Below, in pieces: positions 12,293 to 24,919 of a DNA stretch of 64,000 nt. The DNA is from Adiantum capillus-veneris. Lineage: Eukaryota; Streptophyta; Polypodiopsida; Polypodiales; Pteridaceae. Location of the stretch: contig CM043942.1 in the NCBI GenBank assembly GCA_014529385.2, forward strand, positions 107,523,141 to 107,587,140, written 5' to 3'. Position 1 is the stretch's first letter; the number at the start of each line of letters is the position of its first letter. The position numbers and the translations under genes were made by a program. A model generated the notes under the pieces. It saw nothing but the letters and a program-made list of their open reading frames with translations, ran no database searches and was not told where the DNA came from.

Positions 12293-12583
12293 AATTATGT
12301 GGAGCTTCTATTGTGAAACTATACTAGTCAATTTTAAACAAATCTTTTTGTATCTTCCTTTTGTTTATGTAATTTATAGTTATTATTCAAATCCATGTGT
12401 TTGTACATCCTCTTGACTTTTGGTGTTTATCAACACCACAATCCTATGAGATTTTTCACTTTATTTACTAGCCACAACCTCAATTTTTTCCACTTTAAGT
12501 GGAAAATTCCCAAATTACATGATTTCAGTCGATTTGGAGATTCCCATAATGTGAGATTTTTACCAAAATAACCTAATATGGTC
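12293..12583. other. Spacer between two converging relics
   Basis: AT-rich 3' region of the DUF7869-type gene. A minus-strand open frame of 61 codons at 12430-12615 has no recognisable motif and is probably chance. No satellite core was seen. Confidence 0.45.
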
Positions 12584-13212
12584 TTAAAGCGTTCTAATGG
12601 GCTCCCATTCAACATTGTTTTCTGCTTGATGCCACTTTAGCAAAGTGGAAATGCTACCCACTTCAACCACATCATCAATGCTTGCATTTTCTCTTTCAAT
12701 ACCCACACCCCACACAATCAGGACAAGTTCCTGAAAGTTGACATAATCATGTGGAAATTACCACATAAGATGGTCCCTTCATTCATGTTTGCATCATTGT
12801 GTCATCTTTAAAGGACCCTCTGATTTCTCCAAGACTCTCGAATCATTGCTTCAAATTCTGGGCTTGTCATAGTTATTGCATCTGTAACTAGAGGATCAGA
12901 ATATCATGTTCTTCATCACCATTGTAGCTTTCGTGTGGATCAATTAAGTTCCCATTTAATACAAAAGATTGCAAAAGAAGCTTTGACCATTGAACAGCAC
13001 TCCATAATGAGCCTTGGAGAGATGAAGTATCCATTGTAGGAAAAGGTAGGACCACATCCTTCAAGCATTCCTCCACTAGTATGGAGACATTTCCCAGCCC
13101 TATCTTTGTACCACCACAAGTAAAATCATGATCTGTTCTACACACACAACCAATACCAACGATTTCATTGTCAAGTATCATATGTACTTTCTCCCCAGAT
13201 TCGAAGTCCATC
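12584..13212 (-). pseudogene. Minus-strand transposon-like relic, at least two exon-like pieces
   Basis: The first piece, 13212-12888, begins right after a good minus-strand acceptor (TTTTTACTTACAG) with ATG at 13211. It encodes MDFESGEKVHMIL, then VGIGCVCRT, GGTKIGLGNVSILVEE and a Trp-containing end. The pattern VG.G.V...GG..IG...V.V......LP.P...A..W resembles the DUF8039-like region of plant transposon proteins, though this is recognition by eye. After a frame change the signal continues as PLVTDAITMTSPEFEAMI. A second piece, 12730-12584, follows another acceptor (GTCAACTTTCAG) and codes 48 residues (ELVLIVWGVGIE to EWEPIRTL, stop 12586-12584). No intact whole gene is visible. Confidence 0.5.
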
Positions 13213-13300
13213 CTGTAAGTAAAAAGATTACATTGTTAAATCCATAGTTATAGAAAAATACTCTTCAAACAAAAAATCATCCTACAACATGAAAAAGGTT

Positions 13301-14308
13301 TGCATAGGTTGGACAAGTGGTGAACCTTGAGACCAAATCCTCCTTGCTATATTAATGGAAGCAAGGTTGGAAAAGTGGTGGACCTTGAAACCAAGCCTCT
13401 TTTCTATATGAGAGCATAGGTTGGACAAGTGGTGGACATAGTGTAATACCACTGCCACCTATCAACTACTATAGGACTATGCTTTCCAATGTCCAAGTAT
13501 CCCTTGAGTCTTTCAAGGTTGAACACGTGGTGGACCTTGAAACAAAAATCCCCTTCTATATCAGAGCATAGCTTGGACAAGTGGTGGACCTAGTTATAAT
13601 CCCAATATCCAAGGTGAAATACCTTAGACCTGCTTGCCATGTTTACGTAGCCCCTCTTTCTTTAATGGAAGTAAGTTGGACAAGTGGTGGACCTTGAAAC
13701 CAAAGCCTCTTTGCTATTTAAGCATAGGTTGGACCTAGTTTTAATACCCACTGCCACCTATCAACTACTATAGGACTATGCTTTCCAATGTCCAAGTATC
13801 CCTTGAGTCTTTCAAGGTTGAACACGTGGTGGACCTTGAAACGAAAATCCCCTTTCTATATTAGAAAGGTTGAACACATGGTGGACCTTGAAACGAAAAT
13901 CCCCTTTCTTTATCAGAGCATAGCTTGGACAAGTGGTGGACCTAGTTATAATGCCCAATATTCAAGGTGAAACAACTTAGGACCTTGCTACCTTGCTTGC
14001 CAATGTTAATGGTGGAGCATCCTACTCTCCATGTTTCAATGGACCCTAGCTTGGACAAGTGGTGGACCTTTGTTTCTCTCTATGTTTAAATAGAGTTAGC
14101 TTGGACAAGTGGTGGACCTTGAAACCAAACCCCCATGTAAAACCTATCATGGTCACTCCAAGTGGTAATAAAGAATAACCTTTAAGATGTAGCCTTATAG
14201 GTTCGACAAGTGGTGGACCTTAACACGCGCATATTCTTAATATAATGACATAGAGTGGAAAAGTGGTGAATCTTGAGACCAAACCACTCAGGCTACTAGC
14301 AATAATAG
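13301..14308 (+). repeat. Diverged left edge of the main satellite
   Basis: Core copies (TTGGACAAGTGGTGGACCTT and variants) at irregular spacing. It contains a ~297-bp tandem duplication: the segment starting near 13445 (TAATACCACTGCCACC) is repeated from near 13742, including the phrase CTTTCCAATGTCCAAGTATC. A nested ~55-bp duplication (AGGTTGAACACGTGGTGGAC then AGGTTGAACACATGGTGGAC) lies at about 13815-13915. Regular monomers begin at about 14.3 kb. Confidence 0.85.
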
Positions 14309-17300
14309 CTTGGACAAGTGGTGGACCTTGAATGTAAACCCCTCATCTACAAATATCGTGGGTTTAATGTTTTTGGATGGAGCCTAGCATCTTGGAGACA
14401 TGGTGCACCTTGCTTCTCCTCATGTTTCAATGGAGCCTATCTTGGACAAATGGTGGAGCATCCTTCTCTCCATGTTTCAATGGACCCTAGCTTGGACAAG
14501 GGTGGACCTTTGCTTCTCTCTATGTTTCAATAGAGTTAGCTTGGACAAGTGGTGGACCTTGGAACCAAACCCCCATGTAAAACCTATCATGGTCACTCCA
14601 AGTAGTAAGAAAGAATAACCTTAAGATGTAGCCTTATAGGTTGGACAAGTGGTGGACCTTAACACCCACATATTCTTAATAAAAGTGGTGAATCTTGAGA
14701 CCAAACCACTCAGGCTACTAGCAATAATAGCTTGGACAAGTGGTGGACCTTGAATGTAAACCCCTCATCTACGAAATATCGTGGGTTTAATGTATTTCGA
14801 TGGAGCCTAGCATCTTGGAGACATGGTGCAGCTTGCTTCTCGTCATGTTTCAATGGAGCCTATCTTGGACAAATGGTGGAGCATCCTTCTCTCCATGTTT
14901 CAATGGACCCTAGCTTGGACAAGGGGTGGACCTTTGCTTCTCTCTATGTTTCAATAGAGTTAGCTTGGACAAGTGGTGGACCTTGGACCAAACCCCCATG
15001 TAAAACCTATCATGGTCACTCCAAGTGGTAATAAAGAATAACCTTTAAGATGTAGCCTTATAGGTTGGACAAGTGGTGGACCTTAACACGCGCATATTTT
15101 TAATATAATGACATAGAGTGGAAAAGTGGTGAATCTTGAGACCAAACCACTCAGGCTACTACCAATAATAGCTTGGACAAGTGTTGGACCTTGAATGTAA
15201 ACCCCTCATCTACGACATATCGTGGGTTTAATGTTTTTCGATGGAGCCTAGCATCTTGGAGACATGGTGCACCTTGCTTCTCCTCATGTTTCAATGGAGC
15301 CTACCTGGACAAATGGTGGAGCATCCTTCTCTCCATGTTTCAATGGACCCTAGCTTAGACAAGGGGTGGACCTTTGCTTCTCTCTATGTTTCAATAGAGT
15401 TAGCTTGGACAAGTGGTGGACCTTGGAACCAAACCCCCATGTAAAACCTATCATGGTCACTCCAAGTAGTAAGAAAGAATAACCTTTAAGATGTAGCCTT
15501 ATAGGTTGGACAAGTGGTGGACCTTAACACCCACATATTCTTAATAAAAGTGGTGAATCTTGAGACCAAACCACTCAGGCTACTAGCAATAATAGCTTGG
15601 ACAAGTGGTGGACCTTGAATGTAAACCCCTCATCTACGAAATATCGTGGTTTAATGTATTTCGATGGAGCCTAGCATCTTGGACATGGTGCAGCTTGCTT
15701 CTCGTCATGTTTCAATGGAGCCTATCTTGGACAAATGGTGGAGCATCCTTCTCTCCATGTTTCAATGGACCCTAGCTTGGACAAGGGGTGGACCTTTGCT
15801 TCTCTCTATGTTTCAATAGAGTTAGCTTGGACAAGTGGTGGACCTTGGAACCAAACCCCCATGTAAAACCTATCATGGTCACTCCAAGTGGTAATAAAGA
15901 ATAACCTTTAAGATGTAGCCTTATAGGTTGGACAAGTGGTGGACCTTAACACGCGCATATTCTTAATATAATGACATAGAGTGGAAAAGTGGTGAATCTT
16001 GAGACCAAACCACTCAGGCTACTACCAATAATAGCTTGGACAAGTGTTGGACCTTGAATGTAAACCCCTCATCTACGACATATCGTGGGTTTAATGTTTT
16101 TCGATGGAGCCTAGCATCTTGGAGACATGGTGCACCTTGCTTCTCCTCATGTTTCAATGGAGCCTACCTTGGACAAATGGTGGAGCATCCTTCTCTCCAT
16201 GTTTCAATGGACCCTAGCTTAGACAAGGGGTGGACCTTTGCTTCTCTCTATGTTTCAATAGAGTTAGCTTGGACAAGTGGTGGACCTTGGAACCAAACCC
16301 CCATGTAAAACCTATCATGGTCACTCCAAGTAGTAAGAAAGAATAACCTTTAAGATGTAGCCTTATAGGTTGGACAAGTGGTGGACCTTAACACCCACAT
16401 ATTCTTAATAAAAGTGGTGAATCTTGAGACCAAACCACTCAGGCTACTAGCAATAATAGCTTGGACAAGTGGTGGACCTTGAATGTAAACCCCTATCTAC
16501 GAAATATCGTGGGTTTAATGTATTTCGATGGAGCCTAGCATCTTGGAGACATGGTGCAGCTTGCTTCTCGTCATGTTTCAATGGAGCCTATCTTGGACAA
16601 ATGGTGGAGCATCCTTCTCTCCATGTTTCAATGGACCCTAGCTTGGACAAGGGTGGACCTTTGTTCTCTCTATGTTTCAATAGAGTTAGCTTGGACAAGT
16701 GGTGGACCTTGAAACCAAACCCCCATGTAAAACCTATCATGGTCACTCCAAGTGGTAATAAAGAATAACCTTTAAGATGTAGCCTTATAGGTTGGACAAG
16801 TGGTGGACCTTAACACGCGCATATTCTTAATATAATGACATAGAGTGGAAAAGTGGTGAATCTTGAGACCAAACCACTCAGGCTACTACCAATAATAGCT
16901 TGGACAAGTGTTGGACCTTGAATGTAAACCCCTCATCTACGACATATCGTGGGTTAAATGTTTTTCGATGGAGCCTAGCATCTTGGAGACATGGTGCACT
17001 TGCTTCTTCTCATGTTTCAATGGAGCCTACCTTGGACAAATGGTGGAGCATCCTTCTCTCCATGTTTCAATGGACCCTAGCTTAGACAAGGGGTGGACCT
17101 TTGCTTCTCTCTATGTTTCAATAGAGTTAGCTTGGACAAGTGGTGGGCCTTGGAACCAAACCCCCATGTAAAACCTATCATGGTCACTCCAAGTAGTAAG
17201 AAAGAATAACCTTTAAGATGTAGCCTTATAGGTTGGACAAGTGGTGGACCTTAACACCCACATATTCTTAATAAAAGTGGTGAATCTTGAGACCAAACCA

Positions 17301-17764
17301 CTCAGGCTACTAGCAATAATAGCTTGGACAAGTGGTGGACCTTGAATGTAAACCCCTCATCTACAAATATCGTGGGTTTAATGTATTTCGATGGAGCCTA
17401 GCATCTTGGAGACATGGTGCAGCTTGCTTCTCGTCATGTTTCAATGGAGCCTATCTTGGAAAAATGGTGGAGCATCCTTCTCTCCATGTTTCAATGGACC
17501 CTAGCTTGGACAAAGGGTGGACCTTTGTATCTCTCTATGTTTCAATAGAGTTAGCTTGGACAAGTGGTGGACCTTGGAACCAAACCCCAATGTAAAACTT
17601 ATCACGGTCACTCCAAGTGGTAATAAAGAATAACCTTTAAGATGTAGCCTTATAGGTTGGACAAGTGGTGGACCTTAACACGCGCATATTCTTAATATAA
17701 TGACATAGAGTGGAAAAGTGGTGAATCTTGAGACCAAACCACTCAGGCTACTACCAATAATAGC

Positions 17765-18189
17765 TTGGACAAGTGTTGGACCTTGAATGTAAACCCCTCA
17801 TCTACGACATATCGTGGGTTAAATGTTTTTCGATGGAGCCTAGCATCTTGGAGACATGGTGCACCTTGCTTCTCCTCATGTTTCAATGGAGCCTACCTTG
17901 GACAAATGGTGGAGCATCCTTCTCTCCATGTTTCAATGGACCCTAGCTTAGACAAGGGGTGGACCTTTGCTTCTCTCTATGTTTCAATAGAGTTAGCTTG
18001 GACAAGTGGTGGACCTTGGAACCAAACCCCCATGTAAAACCTATCATGGTCACTCCAAGTAGTAAGAAAGAATAACCTTTAAGATGTAGCCTTATAGGTT
18101 GGACAAGTGGTGGACCTTAACACCCACATATTCTTAATAAAAGTGGTGAATCTTGAGACCAAACCACTCAGGCTACTAGCAATAATAGC
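17765..18189 (+). repeat. Representative B monomer (425 bp)
   Basis: Typical B copy: starts GACAAGTGTTGGACC, carries ACGACATATCGT (arms ACGA/TCGT), GTGCACCTTGC, TAGCTTAGACAAGGGG, AGTAGTAAGAAAG and the short CACCCACATATTCTTAATAA tail. Confidence 0.9.
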
Positions 18190-18630
18190 TTGGACAAGTG
18201 GTGGACCTTGAATGTAAACCCCTCATCTACGAAATATCGTGGGTTTAATGTATTTCGATGGAGCCTAGCATCTTGGAGACATGGTGCAGCTTGCTTCTCG
18301 TCATGTTTCAATGGAGCCTATCTTGGACAAATGGTGGAGCATCCTTCTCTCCATGTTTCAATGGACCCTAGCTTGGACAAGGGTGGACCTTTGTTTCTCT
18401 CTATGTTTCAATAGAGTTAGCTTGGACAAGTGGTGGACCTTGGAACCAAACCCCCATGTAAAACCTATCATGGTCACTCCAAGTGGTAATAAAGAATAAC
18501 CTTTAAGATGTAGCCTTATAGGTTGGACAAGTGGTGGACCTTAACACGCGCATATTCTTAATATAATGACATAGAGTGGAAAAGTGGTGAATCTTGAGAC
18601 CAAACCACTCAGGCTACTACCAATAATAGC
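18190..18630 (+). repeat. Representative A monomer (441 bp)
   Basis: Typical A copy with about seven core-headed subunits. Inverted repeats inside it: CTCTAT-GTTTCA-ATAGAG at 18399-18416, CCATG-N10-CATGG at 18454-18473, and AACCTTTAAG / CTTATAGGTT (9 of 10 pairs, 7-base gap) at 18498-18524. The last runs straight into the next core. Confidence 0.9.
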
Positions 18631-21600
18631 TTGGACAAGTGTTGACCTTGAATGTAAACCCCTCATCTACGACATATCGTGGGTTTAATGTTTTTCGATG
18701 GAGCCTAGCATCTTGGAGACATGGTGCACCTTGCTTCTCCTCATGTTTCAATGGAGCCTACCTTGGACAAATGGTGGAGCATCCTTCTCTCCATGTTTCA
18801 ATGGACCCTAGCTTAGACAATGGGTGGACCTTTGCTTCTCTCTATGTTTCAATAGAGTTAGCTTGGACAAGTGGTGGGCCTTGGAACCAAACCCCCATGT
18901 AAAACCTATCATGGTCACTCCAAGTAGTAAGAAAGAATAACCTTTAAGATGTAGCCTTATAGGTTAGACAAGTGGTGGACCTTAACACCCACATATTCTT
19001 AATAAAAGTGGTGAATCTTGAGACCAAACCACTCAGGCTACTAGCAATAATAGATTGGACAAGTGGTGGACCTTGAATGTAAACCCCTCATCTATGAAAT
19101 ATCGTGGGTTTAATGTATTTCGATGGAGCCTAGCATCTTGGAGACATGGTGAAGCTTGCTGCTCGTCATGTTTCAATGGAGCCTATCTTGGAAAAATGGT
19201 GGAGCATCCTTCTCTCCATGTTTCAATGGACCCTAGCTTGGACAAGTGGTGGACCTTTGTTCCTCTCTATGTTTCAATAGAGTTAGCTTGGACAAGTGGT
19301 GGACCTTGGAACCAAACCCCCATGTAGAACCTATCATGGTCACTCCAAGTGGTAATAAAGAATAACCTTTAAGATGTAGCCTTATAGGTTGGACAAGTGG
19401 TGGACCTTAACACGCACATATTCTAAATATAATGACATAGAGTGGAAAAGTGGTGAATCTTGAGACCAAACCACTCAGGATACTACCAATAATAACTTGG
19501 ACAAGTGTTGGACCTTGAATGTAAACCCCTAATCTACGACATATCGTGGGTTTAATATTTTTCGATGGAGCCTAGCATCTTGGAGACATGGTGCACCTTG
19601 CTTCTCCTCATGTTTCAATGGAGCCTACCTTGGACAAATGGTGGAGCATCCTTCTCTCCATGTTTCAATGGACCCTAGCTTAGACAAGGGGTGGACCTTT
19701 GCTTCTCTCTATGTTTCAATAGAGTTAGCTTGGACAAGTGGTGGACCTTGGAACCAAACCCCCATGTAAAACCTATCATGGTCACTCCAAGTAGTAAGAA
19801 AGAATAACCTTTAAGATGTAGCCTTATAGGTTGGACAAGTGGTGGACCTTAACACCCACATATTCTTAATAAAAGTGGTGAATCGTGAGACCAAACCACA
19901 CAGGCTACTAGCAATAATAGCTTGGACAAGTGGTGGACCTTGAATGTAAACCCCTCATCTACGAAATATCGTGGGTTTAATGTATTTCGATGGAGCCTAG
20001 CATCTTGGAGACATGGTGCAGCTTGCTTCTCGTCATGTTTCAATGGAGCCTATCTTGGACAAATGGTGGAGCATCCTTCTCTCCATGTTTCAATGGACCC
20101 TAGCTTGGACAAGGGTGGACCTTTGCTTCTCTCTATGTTTCAATAGAGTTAGCTTGGACAAGTGGTGGACCTTGGAACCAAACCCCCATGTAAAACCTAT
20201 CATGGTCACTCCAAGTGGTAATAAAGAATAACCTTTAAGATGTAGCCTTATAGGTTGGACAAGTGGTGGACCTTAACACGCGCATATTCTTAATATAATG
20301 ACATAGAGTGGAAAAGTGGTGAATCTTGAGACCAAACCACTCAGGCTACTACCAATAATAGCTTGGACAAGTGTTGGACCTTGAATGTAAACCCCTCATC
20401 TACGACATATCGTGGGTTTAATGTTTTTCGATGGAGCCTAGCATCTTGGAGACATGGTGCACCTTGCTTCTCCTCATGTTTCAATGGAGCCTACCTTGGA
20501 CAAATGGTGGAGCATCCTTCTCTCCATGTTTCAATGGACCCTAGCTTAGACAAGGGGTGGACCTTTGCTTCTCTCTATGTTTCAATAGAGTTAGCTTGGA
20601 CAAGTGGTGGACCTTGGAACCAAACCCCCATGTAAAACCTATCATGGTCACTCCAAGTAGTAAGAAAGAATAACCTTTAAGATGTAGCCTTATAGGTTGG
20701 ACAAGTGGTGGACCTTAACACCCACATATTCTTAATAAAAGTGGTGAATCTTGAGACCAAACCACTCAGGCTAATAGCAATAATAGCTTGGACAAGTGGT
20801 GGACCTTGAATGTAAACCCCTCATCTACGAAATATCGTGGGTTTAATGTATTTCGATGGAGCCTAGCATCTTGGAGACATGGTGCAGCTTGCTTCTCGTC
20901 ATGTTTCAATGGAGCCTATCTTAGACAAATGGTGGTGCGTCCTTCTCTCCATGTTTCAATGGACCCTAGCTTGGACAAGGGGTGGAGCTTTGCTTCTCTC
21001 TATGTTTCAATAGAGTTAGCTTGGACAAGTGGTGGACCTTGGAACCAAACCCCCATGTAAAACCTATCATGGTCACTCCAAGTGGTAATAAAGAATAACC
21101 TTTAAGATGTAGCCTTATAGGTTGGACAAGTGGTGGACCTTAACACGCGCATATTCTTAATATAATGACATAGAGTGGAAAAGTGGTGAATCTTGAGACC
21201 AAACCACTCAGGCTACTACCAATAATAGCTTGGACAAGTGTGGACCTTGAATGTAAACCCCTCATCTACGACATATCGTGGGTTTAATGTTTTTCGATGG
21301 AGCCTAGCATCTTGGAGACATGGTGCACCTTGCTTCTCCTCATGTTTCAATGGAGCCTACCTTGGACAAATGGTGGAGCATCCTTCTCTCCATGTTTCAA
21401 TGGACCCTAGCTTAGACAAGGGGTGGACCTTTGCTTCTCTCTATGTTTCAATAGAGTTAGCTTGGACAAGTGGTGGACCTTGGAACCAAACCCCCATGTA
21501 AAACCTATCATGGTCACTCCAAGTAGTAAGAAAGAATAACCTTTAAGATGTAGCCTTATAGGTTGGACAAGTGGTGGACCTTAACACCCACATATTCTTA

Positions 21601-22520
21601 ATAAAAGTGGTGAATCTTGAGACCAAACCACTCAGGCTACTAGCAATAATAGCTTGGACAAGTGGTGGACCTTGAATGTAAACCCCTCATCTATGAAATA
21701 TCGTGGGTTTAATGTATTTCGATGGAGCCTAGCAGCTTGGAGACATGGTGCAGCTTGCTTCTCATCATGTTTCAATGGAGCCTATCTTGGAAAAATGGTG
21801 GAGCATCCTTCTCTCCATGTTTCAATGGACCCTAGCTTGGACAAGTGGTGGACCTTTCTTTCTCTCTATGTTTCAATAGAGTTAGCTTGGACAAGTGGTG
21901 GACCTTGGAACCAAACCCCCATGTAGAACCCATAATGGTCACCCCAAGTGGTAATAAAGAATAACCTTTAAGATGTAGCCTTATAGGTTGGACAAGTGGT
22001 GGACCTTAACACCCGCATATTCTAAATATAATGACATAGAGTGGAAAAGTGGTGAATCTTGAGACCAAACCACTCAGGCTACTACCAATAATAACTTGCA
22101 CAAGTGTTGGACCTTGAATGTAAACCCCTAATCTACGACATATGGTGGGTTTAATATTTTTCGATGGAGCCTAGCATCTTGGAGACATGGTGCACCTTGC
22201 TTCTCCTCATGTTTCAATGGAGCCTACCTTGGACAAATGGTGGAGCATCCTTCTCTCCATGTTTCAATGGACCCTAGCTTAGACAAGGGGTGTACCTTTG
22301 CTTCTCTCTATCTTTCAATAGAGTTAGCTTGGACAAGTGGTGGACCTTAGAACCAAACCCCCATGTAAAACCTATCATGGTCACTCCAAGTAGTAAGAAA
22401 GAATAACCTTTAAGATGTAGCCTTATAGGTTGGACAAGTGGTGGACCTTAACACCCACATATTCTTAATAAAAGTGGTGAATCTTGAGACCAAACCACTC
22501 AGGCTACTAGCAATAATAGC

Positions 22521-23237
22521 TTGGACAAGTGGTGGACCTTGAATGTAAACCCCTCATCTACGAAATATCGTGGGTTTAATGTATTTCGATGGAGCCTAGC
22601 ATCTTGGAGACATGGTGCACCTTGCTTCTCCTCATGTTTCAATGGAGCCTACCTTGGACAAATGGTGGAGCATCCTTCTCTCCATGTTTCAATGGACCCT
22701 AGCTTAGACAAGGGTGGACCTTTGCTTTCTCTCTATGTTTCGATAGAGTTACCTTGGACAAGTGGTGGACCTTAAACACCCACATATTCTTAATAAAAGT
22801 GGTGAATCTTGAGACCAAACCACTCAGGCTACTAGCAATAATAGCTTGGACAAGTGGTGGACCTTGAATGTAAACCCCTCATCTACGACATATCGTGGGT
22901 TTAATGTATTTCGATGGAGCCTAGCATCTTGGGGACATGGTGCAGCTTGCTTCTCGTCATGTTTCAATGGAGCCTATCTTGGACAAATGGTGGAGCATCC
23001 TTCTCTCCATGTTTCAATGGACCCTAGCTTGGACAAGTGGTGGAGCTTGGAACCAAACCCCCATGTAAAACCTATCATGGTCACTCCAAGTGGTAATAAA
23101 GAATAACCTTTAAGATGTAGCCTTATAGGTTGGACAAGTGGTGGACCTTAACACGCGCATATTCTTAATATAATGACATAGAGTGGAAAAGTGGTGAATC
23201 TTGAGACCAAACCACTCAGGCTACTACCAATAATAGC
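22521..23237 (+). repeat. Two shortened monomers (325 and 392 bp)
   Basis: The first (22521-22845) lacks about 100 bp: its fifth core is joined to the tail that normally follows the sixth (TGGTGGACCTTAAACACCC). The second (22846-23237) lacks ~49 bp: the fourth core is joined to the fifth tail (GTGGTGGAGCTTGGAACC). Both breakpoints fall inside the core. Confidence 0.9.
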
Positions 23238-24528
23238 TTGGACAAGTGTTGGACCTTGAATGTAAACCCCTCATCTATGACATATCGTGGGTTTAATGTT
23301 TTTCGATGGAGCCTAGCATCTTGGAGACATGGTGCACCTTGCTTCTCCTCATGTTTCAATGGAGCCTACCTTGGACAAATGGTGGAGCATCCTTCTCTCC
23401 ATGTTTCAATGGACCCTAGCTTAGACAAGGGGTGGACCTTTGCTTCTCTCTATGTTTCAATAGAGTTAGCTTGGACAAGTGGTGGACCTTGGAACCAAAC
23501 CCCCATGTAAAACCTATCATGGTCACTCCAAGTAGTAAGAAAGAATAACCTTTAAGATGTAGCCTTATAGGTTGGACAAGTGGTGGACCTTAACACCCAC
23601 ATATTCTTAATAAAAGTGGTGAATCTTGAGACCAAACCACTCAGGCTACTAGCAATAATAGCTTGGACAAGTGGTGGACCTTGAATGTAAACCCCTCATC
23701 TACGAAATATCGTGGGTTTAATGTATTTCGATGGAGCCTAGCATCTTGGAGACATGGTGCAGCTTGCTTCTCGTCATGTTTCAATGGAGCCTATCTTGGA
23801 CAAATGGTGGAGCATCCTTCTCTCCATGTTTCAATGGACCCTAGCTTGGACAAGGGTGGACCTTTGTTTCTCTCTATGTTTCAATAGAGTTAGCTTGGAC
23901 AAGTGGTGGACCTTGGAACCAAACCCCCATGTAAAACCTATCATGGTCACTCCAAGTGGTAATAAAGAATAACCTTTAAGATGTAGCCTTATAGGTTGGA
24001 CAAGTGGTGGACCTTAACACGCGCATATTCTTAATATAATGACATAGAGTGGAAAAGTGGTGAATCTTGAGACCAAACCACTCAGGCTACTAGCAATAAT
24101 AGCTTGGACAAGTGTTGGACCTTGAATGTAAACCCCTCATCTACGACATATCGTGGGTTTAATGTTTTTCGATGGAGCCTAGCATCTTGGAGACATGGTG
24201 CACCTTGCTTCTCCTCATGTTTCAATGGAGCCTACCTTGGACAAATGGTGGAGCATCCTTCTCTCCATGTTTCAATGGACCCTAGCTTGGACAAGGGGTG
24301 GACCTTTGCTTCTCTCTATGTTTCAATAGAGTTAGCTTGGACAAGTGGTGGACCTTGGAACCAAACCCCCATGTAAAACCTATCATGGTCACTCCAAGTA
24401 GTAAGAAAGAATAACCTTTAAGATGTAGCCTTATAGGTTGGACAAGTGGTGGACCTTAACACCCACATATTCTTAATAAAAGTGGTGAATCTTGAGACCA
24501 AACCACTCAGGCTACTAGCAATAATAGC

Positions 24529-24919
24529 TTGGACAAGTGGTGGACCTTGAATGTAAACCCCTCATCTACGAATATCGTGGGTTTAATGTATTTCGATGGA
24601 GCCTAGCATCTTGGAGACATGGTGCAGCTTGCTTCTCGTCATGTTTCAATGGAGCCTATCTTGGACAAAGGTGGAATCCTTGCTCTCTCTTATGTTTCAA
24701 TACAGTTAGCTTGGACAAGTGGTGGACCTTGGAACCAAACCCCCATGTAAAACCTATCATGGTCACTCCAAGTGGTAATAAAGAATAACCTTTAAGATGT
24801 AGCCTTATAGGTTGGACAAGTGGTGGACCTTAACACGCGCATATTCTTAATATAATGACATAGAGTGGAAAAGTGGTGAATCTTGAGACCAAACCACTCA
24901 GGCTACTACCAATAATAGC
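24529..24919 (+). repeat. Shortened monomer (391 bp)
   Basis: About 50 bp missing around 24666-24690: TTGGACAAAGGTGGAATCC joins subunit three to the tail of subunit four. The remaining monomer is type A. Confidence 0.85.
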
